This document shows positions 1-6,842 of a DNA stretch of 7,820 nt, piece after piece. The notes under the pieces were generated by a model. It saw only the letters and a program-made list of their open reading frames with translations. It was not told where the DNA came from and ran no database searches. The DNA comes from an uncultured Gemmatimonadota bacterium (GTDB lineage: Bacteria; Gemmatimonadota; Gemmatimonadetes; Gemmatimonadales; GWC2-71-9): the NCBI GenBank assembly GCA_937961295.1, contig CALGOK010000045.1, forward strand, positions 1 through 7,820, written 5' to 3'. A program made the translations under genes and the position numbers. Position 1 is the stretch's first letter. The number at the start of each line of letters is the position of its first letter.

Positions 1-55
1 GATACGGCGACCACCGAGATCTACACTCTTTCCCTACTCGACGCTCTTCCGATCT
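1..55 (+). other. Illumina P5/TruSeq adapter contamination
   Basis: These bases match the Illumina universal (P5 plus Read 1) adapter starting at its fourth base, GATACGGCGACCACCGAG, and ending with the ligation-proximal GCTCTTCCGATCT at 43-55. From memory of the adapter, the only mismatch is T at position 38 where the adapter has A. This is sequencing-library DNA joined to the first genomic base at 56, not biology. Any reading frame that uses these bases, on either strand, is artefactual. It also means that the region upstream of the first gene is missing and that this is very likely a contig end. Confidence 0.97.
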
Positions 56-60
56 GAGGA
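56..60 (+). promoter_or_regulatory. Shine-Dalgarno site of the porin gene
   Basis: GAGGA lies six bases before the ATG at 67, at normal Shine-Dalgarno spacing. It is the first genomic sequence after the adapter, so only the ribosome binding site of the 5' leader survives. The promoter and any operator are absent from this window. Confidence 0.7.
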
Positions 61-66
61 ACGCGC

Positions 67-1236
67 ATGAGGCGCCTCTGCGCCCAACTGGTGTTGGCCC
101 TGCTTGGCACCCCCGCGCTGGCCGCGGCCCAGGCGGACACCGCCGACGCCGAGCGGCCGTTTGTCCGCGGCGGTGTGTACGACAAGCCGTACCTCACGCG
201 GCTCGGGGGCAACACCGCCATCGGCGGTTATGCCGAGGCGCACGCACGCTACGAGCAGACCGACGGCCTCCCTGGCGAGTCGGGATTCGAGGCGAAGCGG
301 TTCAACCTGTTCGCCTCGTCGCGGGTGAGCGACGTGGTGCGCTTCGGCGTGGAGCTCGAGGTCGAGGAGGGTGGTGAGGAACTCAAGCTCGAGTACGCCG
401 CGATCGACGTGCGGATCCACCCGTCGCTCACGCTGCGCGGCGGGATGATCCTCTCGCCGATCGGGCGGTTCAACCTGGCGCACGACTCGCCGCTCAACGA
501 GTTCACCGACCGGCCGATGGTGTCCACCGAGCTCCTCGGCGTGGCGCTGTCGGAGCCGGGATTCGGCGTGTTCGGCCAGTTCGGCTTCGGCCGCACCGGC
601 CGGCTCACCTACGAGACGTACGCCACCAACGGCTTCCACGACGGGCTGATCGAGGGATCGGAGGACGGCACCCGGATCCCGCTCGGCCGCGGCAACTTCG
701 AGGACAACAACGGCTCGCCGGCACTGGTCGGCCGGCTGGCACTGTCGCCGGCGGTGGGTCAGGAGGTTGGCGTCTCGGTGCACCATGGCGCGTGGAACGC
801 GTTCAGCATCGAGGGGACGCCGGTGGACGATCGCCGCAACCTCACCCTCGCGGTGCTCGATGCCGAGGCGACGGTGGCCGGTGTGCAGCTGGCGGGCGAG
901 CTGGCGCTGGCCTCGATCGACGTCCCGCCGGGGCTCGAGGGGATCTACGCCTCGTCGCAGCGTGGACTGTACGTCGATGCCGCGCGGTCGTTCGGCCGCG
1001 GCTGGGTGCGCGCGATGCCGCAGTCGTACTTCACCGTCAAGCTGCGCTACGACTGGGTGGACTTCGACGCCGACCTGCCGGGCCAGGCGGTGCGGCAGCT
1101 GTCGGCCGGGATCAACTTCCGGCCCGCGGGCGACACGGTGCTCAAGTTCGACCTGGTGCGCGGCCGCTCGTGGGACGAGTTCGAGAATCCCGCCGATCAC
1201 GTGCGACTCCTCTTCTCGATGGCGACCTACTTCTGA
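67..1236 (+). CDS. Outer-membrane beta-barrel porin, phosphate-selective-porin-like
   Basis: The 389-residue protein starts with a Sec signal peptide: RR at 2-3, a hydrophobic core at about 8-19, and an Ala-rich cleavage region around residues 18-21 (ALAAAQ). The mature part shows the alternating polar/hydrophobic pattern of beta strands with Gly/Asp-rich turns. Examples are IGGYAEAHARYE near 52-63, RFNLFASSRVSDVVRFGVELE near 78-98 and LTLRGGMILSPIGRFNL near 121-137. It ends in ...MATYF, the C-terminal aromatic signature recognised by the BAM complex. The architecture resembles OprO/OprP-type porins, but substrate specificity cannot be read from sequence alone. The acidic stretch ELEVEEGGEELKLE at about 96-109 is notable. 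The stop codon overlaps the next start (TGATG), tying it to a metal regulator and an NRAMP importer. I infer a possible role in passing Mn2+ or another divalent cation across the outer membrane, as described for MnoP in Bradyrhizobium. A general porin is the alternative. Confidence 0.85.
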   Translation: MRRLCAQLVLALLGTPALAAAQADTADAERPFVRGGVYDKPYLTRLGGNTAIGGYAEAHARYEQTDGLPGESGFEAKRFNLFASSRVSDVVRFGVELEVEEGGEELKLEYAAIDVRIHPSLTLRGGMILSPIGRFNLAHDSPLNEFTDRPMVSTELLGVALSEPGFGVFGQFGFGRTGRLTYETYATNGFHDGLIEGSEDGTRIPLGRGNFEDNNGSPALVGRLALSPAVGQEVGVSVHHGAWNAFSIEGTPVDDRRNLTLAVLDAEATVAGVQLAGELALASIDVPPGLEGIYASSQRGLYVDAARSFGRGWVRAMPQSYFTVKLRYDWVDFDADLPGQAVRQLSAGINFRPAGDTVLKFDLVRGRSWDEFENPADHVRLLFSMATYF

Positions 1237-1925
1237 TGCCGCGCTCGCGCAGCCAGCCGCCGGCCGACCTGACCCGCTCGGTCGAGGACTACCTCAAGGC
1301 GGTGTTTCACCTCACCGAGGGCGGCGACGCGGCGTCGACCGGCGGGCTGGCCGACCAGCTCGACCTCGCCGCGGCATCGGTGAGCGGGATGGTGAAGCGG
1401 CTCGCCGACCAGGGACTGCTGCAGCACGAGCCGTACAAGGGCGTCACGCTGACGCGCGCCGGCCGGCGCGAGGCGCTGCGGATCCTGCGGCGACACCGCC
1501 TGATCGAGGCCTACCTGGTGCGCTTCCTCGGCTACACCTGGGACACGGTGCACGACGAGGCGGAGCGCCTGGAGCATGCGGTGAGCGACGAGCTGGTCGC
1601 CCGGATGGCGGAGGCACTCGGGCATCCGCGCTTCGACCCGCACGGCGACCCGATCCCCACCGCCGACGGCGAGATCGAGGTGCGGCGGACGATGCCGCTG
1701 ACCGACGTCCCCGCCGGTCAGGCGGTGACGATCGTGCGGGTCGACACCGAGGCAGGCGACCGCCTGCGCTGGTTCGCCGAGCAGGGACTGGTTCCCGGCA
1801 CGGTGGTGGAGGTGGTCGAACACCAGCCGTTCGATGGTCCGGTGACGGTCCGCCGCGGCCGGAGCCGGCAGGTGGTGGGGCGCGACCTCGCGTCGCAGCT
1901 GCTCTGCCTGCGCGAGGCCCGGTGA
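1236..1925 (+). CDS. mntR: DtxR/MntR-family metal-dependent transcriptional repressor
   Basis: This 229-residue protein has the three-part DtxR-family layout. An N-terminal winged helix spans about 12-75 (SVEDYLKAVFHL, then LAAASVSGMVKRLADQGLL as the recognition region and a wing at HEPYKGVTLT). A helical dimerisation domain spans about 76-145 and contains the family hallmark LGHPRFDPHGDPIP at 128-141. A C-terminal FeoA/SH3-like domain spans about 153-224. Candidate metal ligands by family analogy are D18, H87, E110, E113 and H114. D18 and E110 stand where DtxR/IdeR have Met and Cys, which is the manganese-type pattern. K21 replaces the Glu of B. subtilis MntR, as I recall for streptococcal ScaR/SloR-type members. 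The ATG overlaps the porin stop by one base, so translation is probably coupled. It presumably represses this operon when Mn2+ (or Fe2+) is plentiful, but the operator is not in the window. An iron-responsive IdeR-type role is the alternative. Confidence 0.92.
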   Translation: MPRSRSQPPADLTRSVEDYLKAVFHLTEGGDAASTGGLADQLDLAAASVSGMVKRLADQGLLQHEPYKGVTLTRAGRREALRILRRHRLIEAYLVRFLGYTWDTVHDEAERLEHAVSDELVARMAEALGHPRFDPHGDPIPTADGEIEVRRTMPLTDVPAGQAVTIVRVDTEAGDRLRWFAEQGLVPGTVVEVVEHQPFDGPVTVRRGRSRQVVGRDLASQLLCLREAR

Positions 1926-3313
1926 GCCCCCGCGAGGGCGGCCCGCAGGGCGATCCCGAGCTCGACGGCCCGGTCCCCGGCGCTCCCGACGGCGGGTGGC
2001 GCTATCCGCGCAAGCGGCCGTCGCTGCCGGAGTCGTTCCGCAGCGTGCGGATCGCGCGCCACGCGCCGTGGTGGCGAAAGGCGCTGGCGTTCGCGGGTCC
2101 GGGCTACATGGTGGCCGTCGGGTACATGGATCCAGGCAACTGGGCCACCGACCTGGCGGGTGGGGCCCAGTTCGGGTACGCGCTGCTGAGCGTCATCCTG
2201 CTCAGCAACCTGATGGCGATGCTGCTGCAGTCGCTGACGGTCAAGCTGGGGGTGGTCGCCGGTCGCGACCTGGCGCAGGCGTGCCGGGACCACTACTCGC
2301 GGCCGACGTCGTTCGTCCTGTGGGTGCTGTGCGAGATCGCGATCATCGCCACCGACCTGGCGGAAGTGATCGGCTCGGCGATCGCGCTCAACCTGCTGTT
2401 CGGCATCCCGATGCTGTGGGGCGTGATCATCACCGCGGTCGACGTGCTGCTGATCCTGCTCCTCCAGCACAAGGGATTCCGCTATCTCGAGGCGTTCGTC
2501 ATCGCGCTGGTGGCGGTCATCGGCATCTGCTTTGCGGTGGAGATGGCGCTGGCCAAGCCGGAGATCGCGGCGCTGGTCGCGGGGCTGGTGCCCACCACCG
2601 AGATCGTCACCAACCCCACGATGCTCTACATCGCGATCGGGATCCTCGGCGCCACGGTGATGCCGCACAACCTCTACCTGCACTCGGCGATCGTGCAGGT
2701 GCGTCACATGGGCGATTCCCCCGAGGACAAGCGGGAGACGATCCGCTTCGCGACGATCGACTCGACGGTCGCACTGTTCTTCGCCTTCCTGATCAATGCG
2801 GCGATCCTGATCCTCTCGGCGGCCACGTTCCACGGCACCGGTTACGAGCACGTGGCCGACATCCACGATGCGCACCGGCTGCTGGCGCCGCTGCTCGGCA
2901 CCACCCTGGCGAGCGTGCTTTTCGCCGTGGCGCTCCTCGCCTCAGGGCAGAACAGCACGATAACCGGCACGCTGGCGGGACAGATCGTGATGGAGGGCTT
3001 CCTCGACATCCGGCTCCCGGCGTGGCTCCGCCGGATGATCACGCGCTTGCTGGCGATCGTCCCGGCGGTGATCGTCACGGCGATGTACGGTGACCGGGGG
3101 ACCGGGGCGCTGCTCATCCTCAGCCAGGTCATCCTGTCGCTCCAGCTCTCGTTCGCGGTGGTGCCGCTGGTGCAGTTCACCTCGTCCCGGGCCAAGATGG
3201 GCGAGTTCGCCAACGGCCAGCTGCTCAAGGTGGTGGCGTGGACGATGACCGCGGTGATCGCCGGGCTCAACATCTGGCTCCTGATCGGGACCTTCCGCGC
3301 GTGGCTGTCCTGA
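1922..3313 (+). CDS. mntH: NRAMP-family divalent metal (Mn2+/Fe2+) importer
   Basis: This 463-residue inner-membrane, proton-coupled Mn2+/Fe2+ importer has about 11 hydrophobic segments. The metal-site motifs are intact: DPGNW with D70 and N73 in TM1, and GATVMPHNLYLHS with A244, M247, H249 and H254 in TM6. D145 and E148 in TM3 match the proton-path acidic residues of Deinococcus NRAMP, and Q402 in TM10 is also present. The SGQNSTITGTLAGQIVMEGF region at about 341-360 is typical of the family. I place the start at GTG 1922, whose GTGA overlaps the stop of the regulator by four bases and which has GAGG at 1914-1917 four bases upstream. The frame is open far upstream by chance, because that stretch lies inside the porin and regulator genes in another frame; the first in-frame ATG after 1922 would delete part of TM1. 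The hydrophilic, Pro/Gly-rich N-terminus (about 1-45) should be cytosolic. Context with an MntR-type regulator favours Mn2+. Confidence 0.95.
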   Translation: MSPREGGPQGDPELDGPVPGAPDGGWRYPRKRPSLPESFRSVRIARHAPWWRKALAFAGPGYMVAVGYMDPGNWATDLAGGAQFGYALLSVILLSNLMAMLLQSLTVKLGVVAGRDLAQACRDHYSRPTSFVLWVLCEIAIIATDLAEVIGSAIALNLLFGIPMLWGVIITAVDVLLILLLQHKGFRYLEAFVIALVAVIGICFAVEMALAKPEIAALVAGLVPTTEIVTNPTMLYIAIGILGATVMPHNLYLHSAIVQVRHMGDSPEDKRETIRFATIDSTVALFFAFLINAAILILSAATFHGTGYEHVADIHDAHRLLAPLLGTTLASVLFAVALLASGQNSTITGTLAGQIVMEGFLDIRLPAWLRRMITRLLAIVPAVIVTAMYGDRGTGALLILSQVILSLQLSFAVVPLVQFTSSRAKMGEFANGQLLKVVAWTMTAVIAGLNIWLLIGTFRAWLS

Positions 3314-3327
3314 GGTGCCGGGGCGGG

Positions 3328-3357
3328 TTGGGAGCCGGCCCGGGACGCCGCTAGATT
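3328..3357 (+). promoter_or_regulatory. Candidate sigma70-type promoter for the kinase gene
   Basis: In the 72-base gap after the NRAMP gene, TTGGGA (3328-3333) and TAGATT (3352-3357) sit 18 bases apart and resemble -35 and -10 boxes. Transcription would start near 3364, giving a leader of about 22 bases before ATG 3386. That leader has no purine-rich Shine-Dalgarno sequence. The local A+T content around 3352-3365 stands out in an otherwise G+C-rich gap. This is motif reading only. Confidence 0.45.
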
Positions 3358-3385
3358 GACCAACTTCCTCCCACGTCCCGACGCC

Positions 3386-6289
3386 ATGGCCAACGACACC
3401 CTCGAGCGTCTCCGCACTGCCCTGCACGACCGCTACCGCGTGGAGCGGCTGGTCGGGCAGGGCGGCATGGCCACGGTATTCCTGGCGGAGGACCTCAAGC
3501 ACCACCGCCAGGTCGCGATCAAGGTGCTGCGCCCCGAGCTCTCTGCGGCGCTGGGCATCGAGCGGTTCCTCCGCGAGATCGAGCTGGCGGCCAAGCTGCA
3601 GCATCCCCACGTGGTGCCGGTGTACGACTCCGGCGAGGCGGACGGGATGCTGTACTACGTGATGCCGTTCGTCGAGGGCGAGTCGCTGCGCGACCTGATG
3701 CGCCGCGAGGGCCGGGTGTCGCTGCCGCGCGCGGCGGAGATCGTCCGCGAGGCGGCGAGCGGGCTGGCCTACGCCCACGCGCACGGCGTGGTGCACCGCG
3801 ACGTCAAGCCGGAGAACATCTTGCTGTCGGGCGGCCACGCCGTGGTCACCGACTTCGGCATCGCCCGGGCGGTCGACGCGTCGCGGCAGGAGACCAACCT
3901 CACCGGCGCCGGCATGGCGATCGGCACGCCGGCGTACATGAGCCCCGAGCAGGCCACCGCCGACGCCGTCGACGGCCGCAGCGACCAGTACGCGCTGGCG
4001 TGCGTGTTCTACGAGCTGGTCACCGGCAAGCAGGCGTTCAGCGGGCCGACGATGCAGGCGATGCTCACCTCGGTGCTCACCGGGCCGCGGCCGCGGATCT
4101 CGGCCGTGGTCGACGGCATCCCGCCCGAAGTCGACGGGGCCACGCAGCGCGCCCTCGGCACCGATCCCGCCAGCCGGTTCGAGTCGATCACCGCGTTCGC
4201 CGACGCGGTGACCCAGGAATCGAGCGGGGCGGCGGCGGCGACCCGCGAGAGCCGCCGCTGGAAGCGGCTCGCCGTGGTGCTGCCGCTGCTGGTGGCAGTC
4301 GCCGCGGTGGCGTGGGCGCTGCTGTTCGGTCCCGGCCGGCGCGTGGTCGTCTCGGGCGCCGAGACGATCGCGGTGGTGCCGTTCGCGACCAGCGGCGCCG
4401 GGCTCGAGGGGATCGGGGAGGGAATGGTCGACCTGCTCGCCGCCAACCTCGACGGCGTGGGACCGATCCGCACCATCGAGCCGCGCGCCACGGTGCGCGA
4501 GTGGCGACGCCGGGTGCAGGGCGACGGCGGCGACCTCGATGACGCGCTGGCCGTGGCGCGCGACACCCGGGCGGCGTCGGTGCTCACCGGCAGCATCGTG
4601 GCCACCGGGGGCACCGCACGGCTCACCGCGGAGCTCTACGACCTCGATGGGGTCCGCATCGGCGGTGCGCAGGTCGATGGCCCCTCGGACTCGGTGCTCG
4701 CGCTTGCCGACGGACTGTCGCTCGCGCTGCTGCGCGACATCTGGAAGTCGCGCCAGCCGCTCCCCTCGGCCAACGCCTCCGCGATCAACTCGGCGTCGAT
4801 GCCGGCGATCCGCGCCTACCTGCGCGGCGAGCGCCACCACCGCCGCGGCGAGTGGGACTCGGCGCAGGTCGCCTTCGAGGAAGCGGTCGCCGACGACTCC
4901 ACCTTTGCGCTCGCCTGGTACCGGCTCGCCAACACGCTGGGCTGGAAGGGGCAGTACGCCAACCAGGCCTCGCTGCGGGCCTCGGCCAACGCGCTGCGCT
5001 ACGCCGACTCGCTGCCGCCGCGGATGCGCTCACTGCTGGTGGCCTACGACCTCTTCGCCCGGCAGCACCACCTCGCGGACGACTCGGCGCGCACCTACGT
5101 GCAGCGCTTCCCCGAGGATGCCGACGGCTGGTACCTGCTCGGCGAGGCGCAGTTCCACGGCCGGCTGATGTCGCCGATGGCGCCCGAGGAATTGCGGCGG
5201 CCGTTCGACCGCGTGCTGCAGATCGACTCGACGCTCACGCCGGCGGCGATCCACCCGATGCAACTCGCGGCGGAGCACCGCGACACGGCGTTGCTCACGC
5301 GATACGAGGCGGTGTTCCGCGCCGCGCAGGCGAGCGGCGAGCTGCAGAACACCCACCTCACGAGGCTGGCGCTCGCGGGCAGCGATTCCGCCTTCGTGGC
5401 GCTCACCGGCCAGGCCATCGGTACCGGTTTCGCGATCGCGGCGCTGGAAGGCCTGATCACGTCGCCCCGCGCCGACGACGATTCCCTGCTGGCGATCGCG
5501 CTGGGGATCGGCCGGCGCGCACCGGCCGACGCGCAGAGCAACCAGCTGCACACCCTCGCCGGGATCCTCGCCGGCGCACTGGGGCGGACCGACACCTCGC
5601 TCACCCTGGTCCGGGGCACGCCCAACGAGCAGCAGACCCTGCTCTACCTCCGGATGCTGCCGGTGTTCGGCGGGTACGCCACCCGCGCGCAACTCGACTC
5701 GCTGGACCAGTTCTTCCGTGCCGTCCCCGAACAGTCACCGTTCCTGTCGATTTGGCACGCGATGGTCCTCGCCGATCTCGGGCGGCCGGCCGAGGTGCGC
5801 CGGGTGCTGCGGCCGCACCTGGACCGTGAGCCCTCCAACTATCCGCCCTGGCTCGGCGGCGCGATGACGGCGCTCGATGGCCTGGCGGTGGTGGCGCAGG
5901 GCGACACCACCGGCGGGCTGGCCCGCATCAACGACGGGATCGAGCGAACCGGCGGCGTCACGGCAAACGGATTCACCATGCCGCTCTCGCTGCGCGTGGC
6001 AGCCTTGCAGGTCGCTCGCACGACCACGCGCGCGGCCGGCATCCACCGGCTCCGCTACGGCCTTCCCACCGCTCCCGACCTGATCCCCGTGGCGCAGTAC
6101 TACCTCGGCCGCGCGTATGAGGCGTCCGCCAAGCCCGACTCCGCGGCGATGGCGTACGGACAGTTCCTGCGACTCTGGGACGGCGCCGATGCGCGCTACG
6201 CGGCGCTCCTCTCCAGTGCCCGCGACGGGCTCGCGCGGGTGACCGGCGAAGCGGAGTCGGGCGCCGCCGTCGGCGGCCAGGCGCCGTGA
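3386..6289 (+). CDS. Transmembrane Ser/Thr protein kinase with TolB-like and TPR sensor region
   Basis: The protein has 967 residues. Residues about 17-275 form a Hanks-type kinase with all key elements: glycine loop GQGGMATVF (24-32), ATP-binding K46 in VAIKVL, alpha-C E64, catalytic HRDVKPEN (D139, N144), DFG (D156-G158) and GTPAYMSPEQ (180-189). The activation segment carries T170, T173 and T181 as possible autophosphorylation sites. A basic stretch (RESRRWKR) precedes one membrane helix at about 295-314. The remainder should lie outside the cytoplasm. About 325-453 (ETIAVVPFATSG... to ...LALLRDIW) looks like the TolB/FlgO-like domain often fused to such kinases. From about 474 to the end is a helical TPR-like solenoid, clearest at 474-508 and 902-935. 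Start: ATG 3386 places the kinase domain close to the N-terminus as usual; an in-frame TTG at 3356 lies within the putative -10 box and is rejected. The substrate is unknown. The stop overlaps the next gene by four bases. Confidence 0.93.
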   Translation: MANDTLERLRTALHDRYRVERLVGQGGMATVFLAEDLKHHRQVAIKVLRPELSAALGIERFLREIELAAKLQHPHVVPVYDSGEADGMLYYVMPFVEGESLRDLMRREGRVSLPRAAEIVREAASGLAYAHAHGVVHRDVKPENILLSGGHAVVTDFGIARAVDASRQETNLTGAGMAIGTPAYMSPEQATADAVDGRSDQYALACVFYELVTGKQAFSGPTMQAMLTSVLTGPRPRISAVVDGIPPEVDGATQRALGTDPASRFESITAFADAVTQESSGAAAATRESRRWKRLAVVLPLLVAVAAVAWALLFGPGRRVVVSGAETIAVVPFATSGAGLEGIGEGMVDLLAANLDGVGPIRTIEPRATVREWRRRVQGDGGDLDDALAVARDTRAASVLTGSIVATGGTARLTAELYDLDGVRIGGAQVDGPSDSVLALADGLSLALLRDIWKSRQPLPSANASAINSASMPAIRAYLRGERHHRRGEWDSAQVAFEEAVADDSTFALAWYRLANTLGWKGQYANQASLRASANALRYADSLPPRMRSLLVAYDLFARQHHLADDSARTYVQRFPEDADGWYLLGEAQFHGRLMSPMAPEELRRPFDRVLQIDSTLTPAAIHPMQLAAEHRDTALLTRYEAVFRAAQASGELQNTHLTRLALAGSDSAFVALTGQAIGTGFAIAALEGLITSPRADDDSLLAIALGIGRRAPADAQSNQLHTLAGILAGALGRTDTSLTLVRGTPNEQQTLLYLRMLPVFGGYATRAQLDSLDQFFRAVPEQSPFLSIWHAMVLADLGRPAEVRRVLRPHLDREPSNYPPWLGGAMTALDGLAVVAQGDTTGGLARINDGIERTGGVTANGFTMPLSLRVAALQVARTTTRAAGIHRLRYGLPTAPDLIPVAQYYLGRAYEASAKPDSAAMAYGQFLRLWDGADARYAALLSSARDGLARVTGEAESGAAVGGQAP

Positions 6290-6690
6290 GCGGGGGGCCG
6301 GAGTTCGCGGCCGCCGCGCGCGCGATGATCGACACCTTCGCGCGGGGCTGGAGCACGGGGCGGCCCGACGTCATGGTGTCGATCTTTCACGAGCAGGCGG
6401 TGTTCCTCGAGACGCCGTTCGGCGCCCCGATGCAGGGGCGCGACGCGATCCGCAGCTGGGCGAGCGACATCCCCTACCACCAGTCCGAGGCCGCATTCAC
6501 CACCGGCGAGACCTTCATCGCCGGGCCGTGGTTCGCCACCGAGTTCAAGCTGGTGTTCCGGCGGCGGAAGACCGGGGAATGGGTCGACGCGCGCGGGGCG
6601 CTGTTCGCCGAGACCGATGGGATCCAGGTGACCGAATTGCGGATGTACTGGCACCGCTGGAACGGCGGCCGGGAGACCTCCCGACCCTGA
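6286..6690 (+). CDS. SnoaL/NTF2-like small protein
   Basis: This 134-residue cytosolic protein has the features of the NTF2-like/SnoaL cone fold. An N-terminal helix (FAAAARAMIDTFARGWSTGRPDVMVSIF) is followed by AVFLETPFGAPMQGRDAIRSW, the typical turn and helix. Strands then run through TGETFIAGPWFATEFKLVFRRR (about 73-94), WVDARGALFAETDG (99-112) and IQVTELRMYWHRW (113-125). The length is normal for a single domain and there is no signal peptide. Family members include enzymes, ligand-binding proteins and stress proteins, so the function stays open. The GTG start forms a GTGA overlap with the stop of the kinase gene, so it is probably translated by coupling and belongs to the same operon. 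No good Shine-Dalgarno is visible. A link to kinase output is inferred from position only. Confidence 0.83.
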   Translation: MSGGPEFAAAARAMIDTFARGWSTGRPDVMVSIFHEQAVFLETPFGAPMQGRDAIRSWASDIPYHQSEAAFTTGETFIAGPWFATEFKLVFRRRKTGEWVDARGALFAETDGIQVTELRMYWHRWNGGRETSRP

Positions 6691-6702
6691 TCTGTGTGCT
6701 CC

Positions 6703-6736
6703 CGGTGTCCTCAGGACAGGACACCGCGCCCTGTCC
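6703..6736 (+). terminator. Overlapping inverted repeats, possible terminator or attenuator
   Basis: CGGTGTCCT (6703-6711) and AGGACACCG (6718-6726) form a perfect 9-bp stem with a 6-base loop. A second inverted repeat shares its bases: GGACAGG (6714-6720) pairs with CCTGTCC (6730-6736), a 7-bp stem with a 9-base loop. The two hairpins cannot form together. They lie 12 bases after the NTF2-like gene, where a terminator is expected, but no U-tract follows. A Rho-assisted terminator, an RNA switch or a dyad operator are all possible. Confidence 0.4.
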
Positions 6737-6773
6737 CGGATTCACAAGTTGTTGCCAATGAACGACTTGGCCG

Positions 6774-6788
6774 TGGCACGGATCTGGA
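6774..6788 (+). promoter_or_regulatory. Possible sigma54-like (-24/-12) promoter
   Basis: TGGCACG (6774-6780) matches the -24 half of the sigma54 consensus exactly. At the correct distance the -12 half reads TGGA (6785-6788) instead of TTGC, so the usually invariant GC is GA. If functional, transcription would begin near 6800, about 43 bases before ATG 6843. No activator gene is present in the window. The weak -12 half keeps this tentative. Confidence 0.3.
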
Positions 6789-6833
6789 ACCTTCCTCCTG
6801 GCGTCCACCCGCATGGATGCACCCAGTTCGACC

Positions 6834-6838
6834 GGAGG
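6834..6838 (+). promoter_or_regulatory. Shine-Dalgarno site deciding the start at 6843
   Basis: GGAGG ends four bases before ATG 6843 and is one of the strongest ribosome-binding sequences in the window. It favours 6843 over the in-frame ATG at 6813, which would place this site inside the coding region and add ten hydrophilic residues in front of the hydrophobic N-terminus. Confidence 0.7.
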
Positions 6839-6842
6839 AACG

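Noticed and set aside
34..1200. Long reverse-strand reading frame of 388 codons opposite the porin gene
   Set aside because: It is Arg/His/Glu-rich with no recognisable domain, lies antisense to a well-supported gene, and its 3' end is read from the adapter. It is a typical high-G+C shadow frame.
792..1235. Upstream in-frame extension of the regulator (a 377-residue version)
   Set aside because: The extra residues are an out-of-frame reading of the porin gene. The DtxR-type helix-turn-helix begins just after ATG 1236, which matches the normal family length.
767..1921. Upstream in-frame extension of the NRAMP gene (an 848-residue version)
   Set aside because: The added 385 residues are Arg/Ser/Pro-rich out-of-frame readings of the porin and regulator genes. 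GTG 1922 with GAGG upstream and the GTGA overlap explains the true start.
3320..3344. Possible G-quadruplex (four G-runs with loops of 1, 2 and 9) in the gap before the kinase gene
   Set aside because: The last loop is longer than usual and such G-runs are expected by chance at this G+C content.
3356..3385. TTG start adding ten residues to the kinase
   Set aside because: It overlaps the putative -10 box, has no Shine-Dalgarno, and ATG 3386 already gives the standard N-terminus.
2942..4840. Reverse-strand frame of 632 codons across the NRAMP and kinase genes
   Set aside because: It spans two confidently identified genes and their promoter gap, and the translation is a biased Arg/His/Gly-rich string without any known motif.
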